Program-made: the position numbers and the translations under genes
Part shown: one piece after another, positions 42,476 through 51,047 of the stretch
How the letters are laid out: every line of letters starts with the position of its first letter
Position numbering within the stretch: the stretch's first letter is position 1
Notes under the pieces: generated by a model
What the model saw: the letters and a program-made list of their open reading frames with translations, nothing else
What the model was told of the DNA's origin: nothing
Database searches by the model: none
From: Sulfurospirillum multivorans DSM 12446
Lineage (GTDB): Bacteria > Campylobacterota > Campylobacteria > Campylobacterales > Sulfurospirillaceae
NCBI RefSeq assembly: GCF_000568815.1
Contig: NZ_CP007201.1
Coordinates: 2,613,654-2,677,653, forward strand
Length of the DNA: 64,000 bases
Reading direction: 5' to 3'

Positions 42476-42490
42476 TGATAGTTGTTTTCA
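42476..42490 (-). promoter_or_regulatory. Fur-type operator upstream of feoAB
   Basis: TGATA-GTTGT-TTTCA, one mismatch from the pattern. It lies between the CopD-like gene stop (42579) and feoA. A second, weaker half-site TTATCA occurs at 42439-42444. Confidence 0.6.
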
Positions 42491-42578
42491 ATTAAGAAGG
42501 AATTTTAGAATCAATTGGGAATGAGTGTATCGTTTGAAATACAAAAAATAGACTGTATTTTAGTGGGAGGGTATTGTG

Positions 42579-42998
42579 TTAAAACGCAAACATCGTTTGA
42601 GAGAGGATAACAATACACACCATCAATGCAAACATAATGTGATGGTAAATCGTCTTGATTTTACGCTTCTTTTCACCTGCAAAACGGTGCATAATGAGTG
42701 GGGCGCCAAAGAACATCGCGATCACGATCAGCCCTAAGGTCATCTTTACATGTAAAAGCACATTGGTTGGATCAAAATAGGTGTAGGCTAGGAAAAGACC
42801 GCTGAAAAGTAACAGGGTATTGTTGATTTTGCCCATAAAACGGGTACGAGGGGAAAGTGCACTCTCCATCGCTTCAAATTGGGCGCTGTCTAGGGCAAAA
42901 CGCGCACGCGGTAAGATGAAGTTACGAAAATAGATACATCCAATAAACAGTATCGCCGAGGCGATGTGGATAAGTTTTGCCGCAATCACTAAGCTCAT
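42579..42998 (-). CDS. CopD-family-like four-helix membrane protein
   Basis: 139 residues with four membrane helices. KLIHIASAILFIGCIYFR (first helix with His), LLHVKMTLGLIVIAMFFG and TIYHHIMFALMVCIV carry regularly placed His residues (about 11, 83 and 118-119), which could ligate heme or copper. The CopD-like family is the best match I know; the HxxH placement supports heme or metal. The gene stands alone between feoA and a TonB receptor. Confidence 0.7.
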   Translation of the reverse strand: MSLVIAAKLIHIASAILFIGCIYFRNFILPRARFALDSAQFEAMESALSPRTRFMGKINNTLLLFSGLFLAYTYFDPTNVLLHVKMTLGLIVIAMFFGAPLIMHRFAGEKKRKIKTIYHHIMFALMVCIVILSQTMFAF

Positions 42999-43085
42999 GC
43001 CTTCAACTCCTCAAATGATTTAGAAAAGTATAGTCTCTTTTGCGAACATTTTTAGGCGTTTATCTGCCTCTTTTTTCGTCATCTT

Positions 43086-43119
43086 GACTGCTACCAGAGT
43101 GAATCCTATGGCAGCAGTC
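43086..43119 (-). terminator. Stem-loop after the siderophore receptor gene
   Basis: GACTGCT (43086-43092) pairs with AGCAGTC (43113-43119). It lies 9 bp after the stop of the minus-strand receptor. No T tract follows on that strand, so intrinsic termination is unproven. Confidence 0.4.
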
Positions 43120-43127
43120 ATAGAGAT

Positions 43128-45479
43128 TTAAAAGGTGTATTTCATCGTGAGTGTCACGGTGCGTGGATCGCCATAAATCACTTGCGTGCTGTAGTCGATG
43201 TTGGAGTAGTACTCTTTATCGAAGAGGTTTTCAACATTGAGTTGGGCTGATAAAGCTTTGGTGATTTGGTACTTTGCCATCACGTCGACTAAGAAAACAG
43301 CGTCTTGGGTCAGATCGACCGCATTTCCGAGTGAATCGGTGGTGGACTCATAAAACTTACTTTGCCAACTTAGCACCGTACCTAAGGTCAATTGACCCAT
43401 TTTGTAGGTCGTACCCAGTTTTGCCTCTTTGCGTGGATGGGTGGTGGTAACATCAACATTCTCAGCATCTTTTGCGCTAAACTGTACCCATCCCGCAGAA
43501 ACGCTCCATTCAGGCGTGATAGAACCAGAGAGGTCAATTTCATACCCTTTGCTCACAACACCTGCCGCGCCATAATAGGCTTGGGTTGTCGTGCCTGGCA
43601 CGAAATTTGCCCCATCGGCTTCGGCAACATTGTCTTGCTCCATTCTAAAAACAGCCAGTGCTGCGTTGAGTTTTCCACCAAAATATTCACCTTTGATGCC
43701 CGCTTCATAGCTTGCACCCTCTTTGGTATCAAGATAATTACCACTTTTATCGCGGTAATCTTGCGGTTTAAAGATGTCGGTATAGCTTGCATACACAGAA
43801 TGTGCCTCATCCAAATCGTAAACAACCCCTGCATAAGGCGTTATGACATGGTCATGCTCGTAGCTGTAGTCACTCAGCTTATTTTCATATTCCCAATTGC
43901 TCACACGGCTTCCAAGAATCAACTTTAGATCCTCACGCAACGCAATACGCGTGGCAAGGTACGCCCCTAACTGCTTCGTTACCGTATCTTCCGTTTTGTA
44001 AAAATCTGACCAATCTGGCTCTGGAATATTGCCATTCCAGCTGTAAACACTTTGTGTCGAAACAGAACTCAGTGGGTCACTCGTATGGGTGATGCTGTCT
44101 TCTTGATTGTAGGCAAATCCTACAAGAATTTCATGTTTCAATCCACCCACTTCTAAGGGAATGGAGGTATAAATATCAATCGTATCTTGCTTGTTTTCTG
44201 TCTGGTATTTACCGGCATAAACCGAATTAAGCCCTAAACCCGTTGTGCGATCAGGAAATTCATAATAGCCTGTAAGTGCTAGTTTTGAGTCGGATTCAAA
44301 TTCTAAATGGGTGTAATTGGCTTTGAGCTTGACGTCATTGGCAAACGTGTGCTCAACACCTGTGAAAATCGTTTTGGTCTCAGTTTCCCAATAGGTCCAT
44401 TTAGGCGTAAAGGAAGCGGACGCGCCAAAATCCGTACGTGTGCCATCGCTAAACCACGCAGGAACGCCACCCCATGAGCTTCCATCGGCACTGTTGTTTT
44501 GATAACTCACCCCTGCGTAAAAGAGCGTATTGTCCCCAATATCGGCGTCCACGATGCCATAAAATGCTTCGGTATCTTTATGGTAAAAATCAACAAACGA
44601 GTCTTTATCCTCTTTGCTTACAACCACGCGTGCACGCACACTTCCTGGTTCATTCACACCCGATTGGACATCGACCGTGCCTCGGTAATTGTCCCAACTG
44701 CCCGCTTTGGCTGTGAGCGTTCCTGTTGCCTCTTTGGAAGTTGCATGTTTTCGCATAAAATTAATGCTCGCCGCTGGCTCACCCGCCCCACTCATCAAAC
44801 CGTTCGCACCACGTACTACTTCCACGCGGTCATACATCACCAAATCTTGCTGAATGTTACCACCATAATACGTTGGCATTCCATCGATTTGGTAATAATC
44901 CACCTCAAAACCCCGCATCGTAATATACGTCCGATCCGTATCCCACACAGGGGCATTAAAACCTGCGATGGAGTTCACCACATCGGCAAACGACTCTAAA
45001 TTTTGGTCTTCAATTTGCTGACGCGTGACCACGACGACGGATTGAGGCGTATCACGTAGTGAGAGATTGAGTTTGGTGGCGGTATTCGTTGAACCTATCG
45101 TATAGGAGCCTGTGCCCTCTGTCGTTGCTTGCGCCGCGCTGATTGTGATCGCATCGAGGGCGACTTCCGCGTCATTTTGAGGTTTGATCACCATCACATC
45201 CCCTTGGATCGTCGCCTCCAAACCTGTACCTTTGAGCAGTTTGGCAAGTGCCTCTTTGAGACTCATTTCGCCTTGAAGCGTTGGCGCTTTTTTGCCTTCA
45301 AGCAGTTTAGAATCAACGATGAGTTGAAGCTTGGCTTGTTTGGCAAATTCGCCAAGGGCAGAGCTTAAACTTTGAGATGCGATGTTTACATGTAAAGAGG
45401 GGAAACTCTCCGCCAAGAGAGGCGAATAAAGCGCCAAAGCCGCCGCCACGGCAATGGATAGGGTGCGAAATTTCATCAT
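43128..45479 (-). CDS. TonB-dependent siderophore receptor with STN signalling domain (FecA-like)
   Basis: 783 residues. Signal peptide (ALALYSPLLAES), then a secretin/TonB short N-terminal domain at about 25-105 (LHVNIASQSLSSALGEFAKQ, GEMSLKEALAKLL) that contacts an anti-sigma protein. Plug (LRDTPQSVVVVTRQQIED, ITMRGFEVDYYQIDGM) and a barrel ending TMKYTF follow. The STN domain together with the neighbouring FecR/FecI-like pair indicates cell-surface signalling. Substrate unknown. A Fur-type operator lies 17 bp upstream of the start. Confidence 0.92.
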   Translation of the reverse strand: MMKFRTLSIAVAAALALYSPLLAESFPSLHVNIASQSLSSALGEFAKQAKLQLIVDSKLLEGKKAPTLQGEMSLKEALAKLLKGTGLEATIQGDVMVIKPQNDAEVALDAITISAAQATTEGTGSYTIGSTNTATKLNLSLRDTPQSVVVVTRQQIEDQNLESFADVVNSIAGFNAPVWDTDRTYITMRGFEVDYYQIDGMPTYYGGNIQQDLVMYDRVEVVRGANGLMSGAGEPAASINFMRKHATSKEATGTLTAKAGSWDNYRGTVDVQSGVNEPGSVRARVVVSKEDKDSFVDFYHKDTEAFYGIVDADIGDNTLFYAGVSYQNNSADGSSWGGVPAWFSDGTRTDFGASASFTPKWTYWETETKTIFTGVEHTFANDVKLKANYTHLEFESDSKLALTGYYEFPDRTTGLGLNSVYAGKYQTENKQDTIDIYTSIPLEVGGLKHEILVGFAYNQEDSITHTSDPLSSVSTQSVYSWNGNIPEPDWSDFYKTEDTVTKQLGAYLATRIALREDLKLILGSRVSNWEYENKLSDYSYEHDHVITPYAGVVYDLDEAHSVYASYTDIFKPQDYRDKSGNYLDTKEGASYEAGIKGEYFGGKLNAALAVFRMEQDNVAEADGANFVPGTTTQAYYGAAGVVSKGYEIDLSGSITPEWSVSAGWVQFSAKDAENVDVTTTHPRKEAKLGTTYKMGQLTLGTVLSWQSKFYESTTDSLGNAVDLTQDAVFLVDVMAKYQITKALSAQLNVENLFDKEYYSNIDYSTQVIYGDPRTVTLTMKYTF

Positions 45480-45495
45480 AAATCTTCTCCTTATT

Positions 45496-45510
45496 TGATA
45501 ATAGTTTTCA
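45496..45510 (-). promoter_or_regulatory. Fur-type operator upstream of the siderophore receptor
   Basis: TGATA-ATAGT-TTTCA, one mismatch, 17 nt upstream of the receptor start and in the space after the FecR-like gene. Iron repression would add to sigma-factor control. Confidence 0.65.
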
Positions 45511-45569
45511 TATAAGAGAAGACGTAAGGAAAATTAAAAACCTGACATCCGTTATCAAAAAATAAAAAT

Positions 45570-46517
45570 TTATCGTTTTTCAATCACCACGTTATCCCCA
45601 ACATTGAGAGTTTTTAGCGGTAAAACTTTGGGAAGCATCTCTAAAAAACTGCCAAATCGCTCGACCTCAAAACTCCCAGAAAGCGGTATGGAAGCCAGTT
45701 CCAAAGAGGCAATCATCGTTTTTTTCGCCCCATAACGCTCAAACTCAAACAGCACCTCCCTAAGCGGTGTTTTATCGAAAATCAAACGACCGCTACGCCA
45801 CGGAGCAACCGAGTCGTTGTGCAGAGTGGAAGCACTCAAAACAAACCCCCGTTCATCCAAGCTGATCTGCTCTTTCGCGCTCAAGCTCGCCAACGTCAAA
45901 ACGCTGCCATCTTCAAAGCGTTTGTGCGACACCTCCACACTCCCCTCTTCCACGCTGATACGGACGTGATTCTCCACATTGCGGACTTCAAAGAGCGTTC
46001 CCGTGACGCGAATTTGCACATTTTTAGCTTCGACAAACAGCGGCCGAGCGGCATCTTTGCTTACATGTAAAACCAGTTGACCCTGATGCAGTTTTACCAA
46101 ACGCTTCTGCTTGTAGTACTCCACACTCACGTTGGTATCGGTATCAAGAAAGAGTGTGGTGCCATCTAGCAGCGTATATTCACGCATCGCACCCACAGGC
46201 GTCGCCATATTTTGCGCAAACTCAAGACGACTGTTCCACGTCTGCCACTGCAAAAAAGCAATGAAAAAACAGGCAACTACGCACGCACAGGCATACCCAA
46301 ACCACGGTTTGAGGCGCTTTTTAAAACAGGTACGGTTTTGGATCGGTGAAAGCCCATCAAGATCGTGCCACAACGCTTCAAACTGTGCGTACGCTTTTGA
46401 GTGTTCGGGGTTTACATGTAACCATTTTTTAAACGCTCTTTGCTCTGAAAAGCTGAGTCCATCTTGAACTTTAGTAAACCAAAGTGCTGCCATTTCATCA
46501 ATCCACGCTTGACTCAT
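45570..46517 (-). CDS. FecR-like anti-sigma/signal transducer
   Basis: 315 residues. The N-terminal cytosolic part (about 1-75) with DUF4880-like WFTKVQDGLSFSEQRAF, one membrane helix at about 85-105 (GYACACVVACFFIAFLQW), and the periplasmic FecR domain (VGAMREYTLLDGTTLFLDTD, VTGTLFEVRNVENHVRISVE). It relays occupancy of the receptor's STN domain to the sigma factor. Overlaps the sigma factor gene by 4 bp. Confidence 0.9.
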   Translation of the reverse strand: MSQAWIDEMAALWFTKVQDGLSFSEQRAFKKWLHVNPEHSKAYAQFEALWHDLDGLSPIQNRTCFKKRLKPWFGYACACVVACFFIAFLQWQTWNSRLEFAQNMATPVGAMREYTLLDGTTLFLDTDTNVSVEYYKQKRLVKLHQGQLVLHVSKDAARPLFVEAKNVQIRVTGTLFEVRNVENHVRISVEEGSVEVSHKRFEDGSVLTLASLSAKEQISLDERGFVLSASTLHNDSVAPWRSGRLIFDKTPLREVLFEFERYGAKKTMIASLELASIPLSGSFEVERFGSFLEMLPKVLPLKTLNVGDNVVIEKR

Positions 46518-47002
46518 GCCTCCTCCTTGTGCATCGCATCCACCGAATTTTTGCAGGCGATGAGGGCGCGCATAATGAGCTTTTCAACCGCATTTTTGCT
46601 AATGCCCATTTTTAAAGCGATCTCTTTATGCGAAAGCCCTTCAAATTTGTGGAGTTTAAACGCCTCTTGGGAACGTGGAGGGAGTGAATTGATCGTATGG
46701 TGCAAGGTTTTCATGCGACCAGAAGAGAGCAGATGTTCAAGCGGCTCTTCATGTTCAGCACTGATCTGCTCCGCCTCACGAAGCTCCACCGCGTCAAAAT
46801 GTCTGTTTTTACGCCACTCGTCAATAATGATACGCTTCGCCGTTTGGTACAAAAAAGCGCGTGGCTCTAAAACAGCGTCCGCACGCTCCCCCATTGCACT
46901 GATGCGAAGGTACGTCTCTTGCACCACATCTTTAGCTTGTTCAGCATCATTGAGCGTGTGACTAAAATAACCTACGAGTTCCTTGTAGTAGCGCTCAAAC
47001 AT
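46514..47002 (-). CDS. ECF sigma factor, FecI-like
   Basis: 162 residues with region 2 (DVVQETYLRISAMGERAD) and region 4 (EAFKLHKFEGLSHKEIALKM is split here as LHKFEGLSHKEIA and GISKNAVEKLIMRALI). Belongs to the iron-starvation ECF group. Followed by fecR and the STN receptor on the same strand, the classical FecI-FecR-FecA order, and preceded by tonB with an 11-bp gap. Confidence 0.9.
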   Translation of the reverse strand: MFERYYKELVGYFSHTLNDAEQAKDVVQETYLRISAMGERADAVLEPRAFLYQTAKRIIIDEWRKNRHFDAVELREAEQISAEHEEPLEHLLSSGRMKTLHHTINSLPPRSQEAFKLHKFEGLSHKEIALKMGISKNAVEKLIMRALIACKNSVDAMHKEEA

Positions 47003-47013
47003 ACCAATAAACG

Positions 47014-47703
47014 TTATTTTAGTTTAAAAGCAATCGGCAAGATGACCGTACTTAAACTTTTAGGTTTTGGGAGTTGGTCGCCTCTCAGTTTTAAAGCGGC
47101 GTTCAGTGCTGCATCATCCAGTATGGCTCTGCCAGAGCTTTGATGGATCGTTGCACTCACCAGCCTTCCCTCAGGATTGATGACCAAAGCGACCTGCACG
47201 ACACCATTCCAACCCATACGACGCGCCACACTCGGATAGCTTAGGCGAGACAATACTTTGTCACGAATAATCTCAAAATCAGTACGCTCATACGGTTCAG
47301 CACTGGTTGATGTAGGGGTAATGGGGGCAACTTCTTGCGGCGCAACAACGGGTTTAACCGCTTCAACGGGAGGTTGTACTACCTCTTCACGAATGGGTTC
47401 AGGATTGACCACCTCTTTTTTGACAATCGGTTTAGGCAGTGGTTTGATTTTTTCAATCGGCTTAATCGGTTCGACTTTTTTCACCTCTTCCACAGGCTCA
47501 GGAGGAGGTGGAAGAACGGGCTTTGGCGCAACGCGCTCGATGTTGGAAATCTCCAAAACCACGGTCTTAGAAGGGATAATATCCAAAGGTTTTTGATGCA
47601 AGAAGAGAAGGTAAAATCCAATCACGCTTACATGTAAAAAGATCGAAAGGCCAAGAGCCCTTCCTTCATAAGTTTTCGTTGCCGTGTAGGTTTGGTATGC
47701 CAT
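47014..47703 (-). CDS. tonB: TonB energy-transducing protein
   Basis: 229 residues: N-terminal membrane helix (LSIFLHVSVIGFYLLFL), a long periplasmic Pro/Lys/Glu linker (PPPPEPVEEVKKVEPIKP), and the C-terminal TonB domain (SYPSVARRMGWNGVVQVALV, GRLVSATIHQSSG, ILDDAALNAALKL). It couples the proton motive force from ExbBD to outer-membrane receptors. In this cluster it lies between hemP and the sigma factor gene. Confidence 0.92.
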   Translation of the reverse strand: MAYQTYTATKTYEGRALGLSIFLHVSVIGFYLLFLHQKPLDIIPSKTVVLEISNIERVAPKPVLPPPPEPVEEVKKVEPIKPIEKIKPLPKPIVKKEVVNPEPIREEVVQPPVEAVKPVVAPQEVAPITPTSTSAEPYERTDFEIIRDKVLSRLSYPSVARRMGWNGVVQVALVINPEGRLVSATIHQSSGRAILDDAALNAALKLRGDQLPKPKSLSTVILPIAFKLK

Positions 47704-47721
47704 GGCTTCTCCTTTAACGCG

Positions 47722-47853
47722 TTATTTCGTCAAAATTAGTTTATTGTCTTTGGTGATACGAAGGGTGTAGACAGCGCCATTGTGGACAATGTGCACGGTA
47801 TTGCCCTCTTTAAAAAGCTCTTTGGAGTCTACTTTTTTCGTATCACTACTCAT
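47722..47853 (-). CDS. hemP: Hemin uptake protein HemP-like
   Basis: 43 residues: MSSDTKKVDSKELFKEGNTV then HNGAVYTLRITKDNKLILTK, the conserved C-terminal block of the HemP family. The start overlaps exbD by 8 bp, and the stop is 18 bp before tonB. HemP proteins accompany heme-uptake TonB genes, and in some bacteria they act in the regulation of heme receptors. Below the usual length cut-off. This suggests that one of the TonB receptors in the island transports heme. Confidence 0.85.
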   Translation of the reverse strand: MSSDTKKVDSKELFKEGNTVHIVHNGAVYTLRITKDNKLILTK

Positions 47854-48241
47854 TTTTATTGACCACCATGCCAATTTTTTCAATCTCTTTGGATTTTAAC
47901 AGATCAATCACGTAGATAAAATCTTCATACGCTGCCATTTTATCGGCACTGATGGCAACCGAATCGTCTTTGGTGAGGCTGTCAAATTTGACAGAGAGCT
48001 CATCGCGTGGGGTAAATTCGTTGTTGATAAAAAACTGATGATCGGCGGTGATGCCAATCTCGTAAAATTTAGGTTCAACTTTGCTAAAGTTGGTCGCTTG
48101 TGGAAGGGAAATCTCGATCTTGCCAAGGGCGATAAACGATGAGACCGTCATAACAATCGTGAGAAGTACCAGCATAATATCGATGAGTGGGACGACATTG
48201 ATCCCCTCAACTTTTTTTAATGCTCTCATCTTCCCACTCAC
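47846..48241 (-). CDS. exbD: ExbD biopolymer transport protein
   Basis: 131 residues: one N-terminal membrane helix with the conserved Asp (INVVPLIDIMLVLLTIVMTV, Asp near residue 21) and a periplasmic domain. The start ATG at 48241, or that at 48229, lies inside exbB. Forms the proton channel complex with ExbB. Confidence 0.93.
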   Translation of the reverse strand: MSGKMRALKKVEGINVVPLIDIMLVLLTIVMTVSSFIALGKIEISLPQATNFSKVEPKFYEIGITADHQFFINNEFTPRDELSVKFDSLTKDDSVAISADKMAAYEDFIYVIDLLKSKEIEKIGMVVNKNE

Positions 48242-48641
48242 TCACTGCCAAATCCACTTTGCGCAAAAAACCACCGTAGATCATCGTCGAAGGAATCGCG
48301 ACGATCAGTCCTGCCGCTGTTACTTTAAGCGCCAAAGCAAGCCCTACAATGACCTTAGACGTATCGAGCGCTCCACCGCTGATGCCGATCTCATAAAAGA
48401 CCACCATAATGCCACCAACCGTTCCTAAAAGCCCAACATAAGGCGCGTTAGAACCAATCAAAGAGATGATCGTCAAGTTCTTTGAAACATCGCGTTCAAG
48501 CCTGTTTTTGCTCTCGTAACTCTTTACATGTAACGCTCTAAAAAAAAGAACACGTTCGATCGCATACCCTAAAACCAAAATGCTCATAAAAAGCAAAATC
48601 CCAAGTGCACCGTAATCTACGGCAAGTTTAATATTTTCCAT
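48207..48641 (-). CDS. exbB: ExbB proton channel protein
   Basis: 144 residues, three membrane helices. GILLFMSILVLGYAIERVLF, IISLIGSNAPYVGLLGTVGG and ALALKVTAAGLIVAIPSTMI are the MotA/TolQ/ExbB proton channel blocks. First gene of the exbB-exbD-hemP-tonB-fecI-fecR operon. Two Fur-type operators lie upstream. Confidence 0.94.
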   Translation of the reverse strand: MENIKLAVDYGALGILLFMSILVLGYAIERVLFFRALHVKSYESKNRLERDVSKNLTIISLIGSNAPYVGLLGTVGGIMVVFYEIGISGGALDTSKVIVGLALALKVTAAGLIVAIPSTMIYGGFLRKVDLAVSEWEDESIKKS

Positions 48642-48657
48642 TCGACCTCTATTTATG

Positions 48658-48672
48658 TAATAACCATTATCA
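48658..48672 (-). promoter_or_regulatory. Fur-type operator 1 upstream of exbB
   Basis: TAATA-ACCAT-TATCA, one mismatch from the pattern, 17 nt before the exbB start. The minus-strand GATAAT (48672-48667) could be the -10, with TTAAGC (48696-48691) as a -35-like element 18 nt away. Confidence 0.65.
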
Positions 48673-48709
48673 GAATGTTAGACTGTTTGAGCTTAATTTA
48701 CCATGAAAT

Positions 48710-48724
48710 CAATAACTTTTATCA
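48710..48724 (-). promoter_or_regulatory. Fur-type operator 2 upstream of exbB
   Basis: CAATA-ACTTT-TATCA, one mismatch in the first arm, 37 bp upstream of operator 1. The pair resembles the double site at the porin. Confidence 0.5.
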
Positions 48725-48820
48725 AATTATACTGTCTAATTTTTCGCCATCGCCGTGCTCAAGCACCCTTTTGAACGATGCTTTTTTCGTGTTAACGGTG
48801 TTAATAGAATGGGGAGAGTG

Positions 48821-49558
48821 CTACCTTTGACTGCGCATATTTAAGTGTTTAAAAATGTACCCTTGCACAAAATCAACGCCCAATTCCTTTGCCACAGCAA
48901 AATCTTCTTCGCTCTCAACCCCTTCTAGGATGCTTTTTTTACCTTGCGCTTTTGCAAAGCTCAAAAACCCTTTGAGGATCTCTTGATAATCCGCACATGC
49001 TCTGATTTTTAAAAGCCATGTTCGATCAAATTTTAAAAACTGGGCACGCTTCGTCAAATCAAAACAAAATGGCTTTTGGTCGTTGCCGATGTCATCTTGT
49101 GCAATGGGAATGCCACTTTTTTGAATCTCATCCAAACAATAAGAGAGAAGCGAAACTTGCATATCGCCCGTATTTTCAGTGACTTCGATGCAGAGATTTT
49201 GAATGTCACGAAAGAGCGTATGCCAATAACGAATCTTATCGCTATCGCTAAAATTATGAGGGTCAATGTTGACAAACAGCATCCCTTTTTTAGGGCGATG
49301 GGCTAGCTGCATAATTTTAAGCGCCCGCTCCAAATGAAAAAAAAGTTCGCTCTCTTCGTGGGCAACCTCCAAGATAGGCGTCGGGGGAATTTGCTTTCCT
49401 TCTATAACAAAACGCGCCAATGCTTCATAACCAAAAATATCACCGTTGTTCATATCGATAATGGGCTCATACTCAACCCAAAAATTCTGATTTTCGATAA
49501 TCGTACAGATATCATCATAATTGAGGAGTCGGTCGCGAGAGAAAGGGGAAAAAGACAT
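48821..49558 (-). CDS. EAL-domain cyclic-di-GMP phosphodiesterase
   Basis: 245 residues, single EAL domain, cytosolic. GYEALARF is the EAL signature; FVNIDPHNF gives the Asn; CIEVTENTG the second Glu; IAQDDIGND the DD pair (with Ile and Asn where most have Phe and Thr/Gly); LKFDRTWL the Lys; and ILEGVESEED the last Glu. The metal- and substrate-binding residues appear complete, so it is likely active. It lies alone in the iron island; whether iron controls it is unknown. Confidence 0.85.
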   Translation of the reverse strand: MSFSPFSRDRLLNYDDICTIIENQNFWVEYEPIIDMNNGDIFGYEALARFVIEGKQIPPTPILEVAHEESELFFHLERALKIMQLAHRPKKGMLFVNIDPHNFSDSDKIRYWHTLFRDIQNLCIEVTENTGDMQVSLLSYCLDEIQKSGIPIAQDDIGNDQKPFCFDLTKRAQFLKFDRTWLLKIRACADYQEILKGFLSFAKAQGKKSILEGVESEEDFAVAKELGVDFVQGYIFKHLNMRSQR

Positions 49559-49622
49559 GATAAAACCTTTGAAAAGTGTTTAAAAGAAGCCATAATGCAC
49601 GTTATGACTTCCCTCTAAACGC

Positions 49623-49934
49623 TTATTTTTCTAACAGACAACCGCCGTTTGGATTGTATTTTTTACAGAGTTCACAAAAAACAGAGCTTTCAGATCGTTT
49701 CGCGCAGATAAACTCTATCGCTTTACGTTTCGCTTCGTTTTTGAACTTATTCATTGCATTATGGTTCAAAAAGTTGGTCAGCATGATCACCAATGTGACA
49801 TCCTGAGGAATCTCTTTTTTAACCACAGAAGGGTTTCGCGCATCCCAATGCGTGACTTTCTCAAAAGAGAAATCTTGCAAAACAGACGTTATTGAATCAA
49901 TTTTATCTCCACCAATGACAAGAACCGCTGACAT
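49623..49934 (-). CDS. DUF2325-family protein, Fur-box regulated
   Basis: 103 residues from ATG 49934 (a longer frame to 49979 lacks a ribosome-binding site). A Rossmann-like start MSAVLVIGGDKIDSI and WDARNPSVVKKEIPQDVTLV, then two C-terminal Cys pairs (FCELCKKYNPNGGC). DUF2325 proteins are widespread in anaerobes near iron, feo or oxygen-stress genes, but their activity is unknown to me. A Fur-type operator lies 14 bp upstream, so iron limitation probably induces it. Confidence 0.8.
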   Translation of the reverse strand: MSAVLVIGGDKIDSITSVLQDFSFEKVTHWDARNPSVVKKEIPQDVTLVIMLTNFLNHNAMNKFKNEAKRKAIEFICAKRSESSVFCELCKKYNPNGGCLLEK

Positions 49935-49947
49935 AACTTCTCCTTTT

Positions 49948-49962
49948 TGATAATTGTTATTG
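49948..49962 (-). promoter_or_regulatory. Fur-type operator upstream of the DUF2325 gene
   Basis: TGATA-ATTGT-TATTG, two mismatches in the second arm, 14 nt before the start. TTAAGC-like element at 49981-49986. Confidence 0.6.
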
Positions 49963-49999
49963 AAATAATAGACAAACAAAGCTTAATTTTGCATAACTT

Positions 50000-50014
50000 T
50001 GAGATTTATTATCA
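50000..50014 (+). promoter_or_regulatory. Fur-type operator upstream of the PhnCDE-like operon
   Basis: TGAGA-TTTAT-TATCA, one mismatch, 78 nt before the start of the binding-protein gene and between it and the divergent DUF2325 gene. Confidence 0.6.
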
Positions 50015-50091
50015 TTATTTATGCGTAATCATTTTGTAATCTACCCGTAGTAAAGTAATTTCTATATTTTTGAAACAAGGAGTGTTCTATC

Positions 50092-51039
50092 ATGAGACGT
50101 TTTATACAATTACTTTTAGCATCTGTGCTATGTTCGAGCTTCGCATGGGCAGAGTTTAAACTGGATCCTCGCTATGAGGACAAAGATGGCGATATGGTAG
50201 CCGATACTCCAAAAGAGGCTTCAAAACTTCTAGATCCCTCCACACTCATTTTTGCGTACACGCCTGTGGAAGACCCTGCGGTTTACGTTGAAGTGTGGGC
50301 AGATTTTTTAAAACATATGGAAAAAGTGACGGGTAAAAAAGTGCAATTTTTCCCCGTTCAGTCCAATGCCGCACAAATCGAAGCGATGCGAGCTGGGCGT
50401 TTACATGTAGCGGGATTTAACACAGGCTCCAACCCCATTGCCGTTGCGTGTGCAGGCTTTAAACCCTTTACCATGATGGCAGCAAAAGACAACTCTTACG
50501 GTTACGAGATGGAAATCATCACCTATCCAGGATCGGGCATTACAAAAGTAGAAGATATTAAAGGTAAAAAACTCGCCTTTACATCTCAAACCTCTAACTC
50601 AGGCTATAAAGCACCCTCAGCCATTCTAAAAGCGGAATTTCATATGGAAGCGGAAAAAGATTTTGAACCCGTTTTTTCAGGCAAGCATGACAACTCCATC
50701 TTAGGTGTTGCCAATAAAGATTATCCAGCTGCGTCTATTGCCAACTCTGTTTTGGTGCGTATGCTAGAGCGAAATGTGATCAAAAAAGAGCAACTCGTCA
50801 GCATCTACAAATCCCAAACGTTCCCAACCACGGGTTATGGTATGGCGTATAATTTAAAACCTGAATTACAAGAAAAAATCAAACAAGCGTTTTTTACCTT
50901 TGACTGGAAAGGCACCAAACTCGAAAAAGAGTTCGCCAGTGCGAACCAAACAAAATTTATTCCTATCACGTTTAAAGAGCATTGGGACGTCGTTCGTAAA
51001 ATCGATGACGCCATGGGTGTTAGTTACACGTGCAAATAA
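50092..51039 (+). CDS. PhnD/phosphonate-type periplasmic binding protein
   Basis: 315 residues with a signal peptide (LLLASVLCSSFAWAEF). The two-lobed binding fold shows AGRLHVAGFNTGSNPIAV, KGKKLAFTSQTSNSGYKAPS (the substrate-oxygen-binding loop of PhnD/PtxB proteins) and GVSYTCK at the end. AAGGAG precedes the ATG. A Fur-type operator upstream hints that the cargo is linked to iron, such as an iron-phosph(on)ate or a siderophore with a phosph(on)ate group, instead of plain phosphonate. No C-P lyase genes are present. Confidence 0.85.
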   Translation: MRRFIQLLLASVLCSSFAWAEFKLDPRYEDKDGDMVADTPKEASKLLDPSTLIFAYTPVEDPAVYVEVWADFLKHMEKVTGKKVQFFPVQSNAAQIEAMRAGRLHVAGFNTGSNPIAVACAGFKPFTMMAAKDNSYGYEMEIITYPGSGITKVEDIKGKKLAFTSQTSNSGYKAPSAILKAEFHMEAEKDFEPVFSGKHDNSILGVANKDYPAASIANSVLVRMLERNVIKKEQLVSIYKSQTFPTTGYGMAYNLKPELQEKIKQAFFTFDWKGTKLEKEFASANQTKFIPITFKEHWDVVRKIDDAMGVSYTCK

Positions 51040-51047
51040 GGTAAGGT

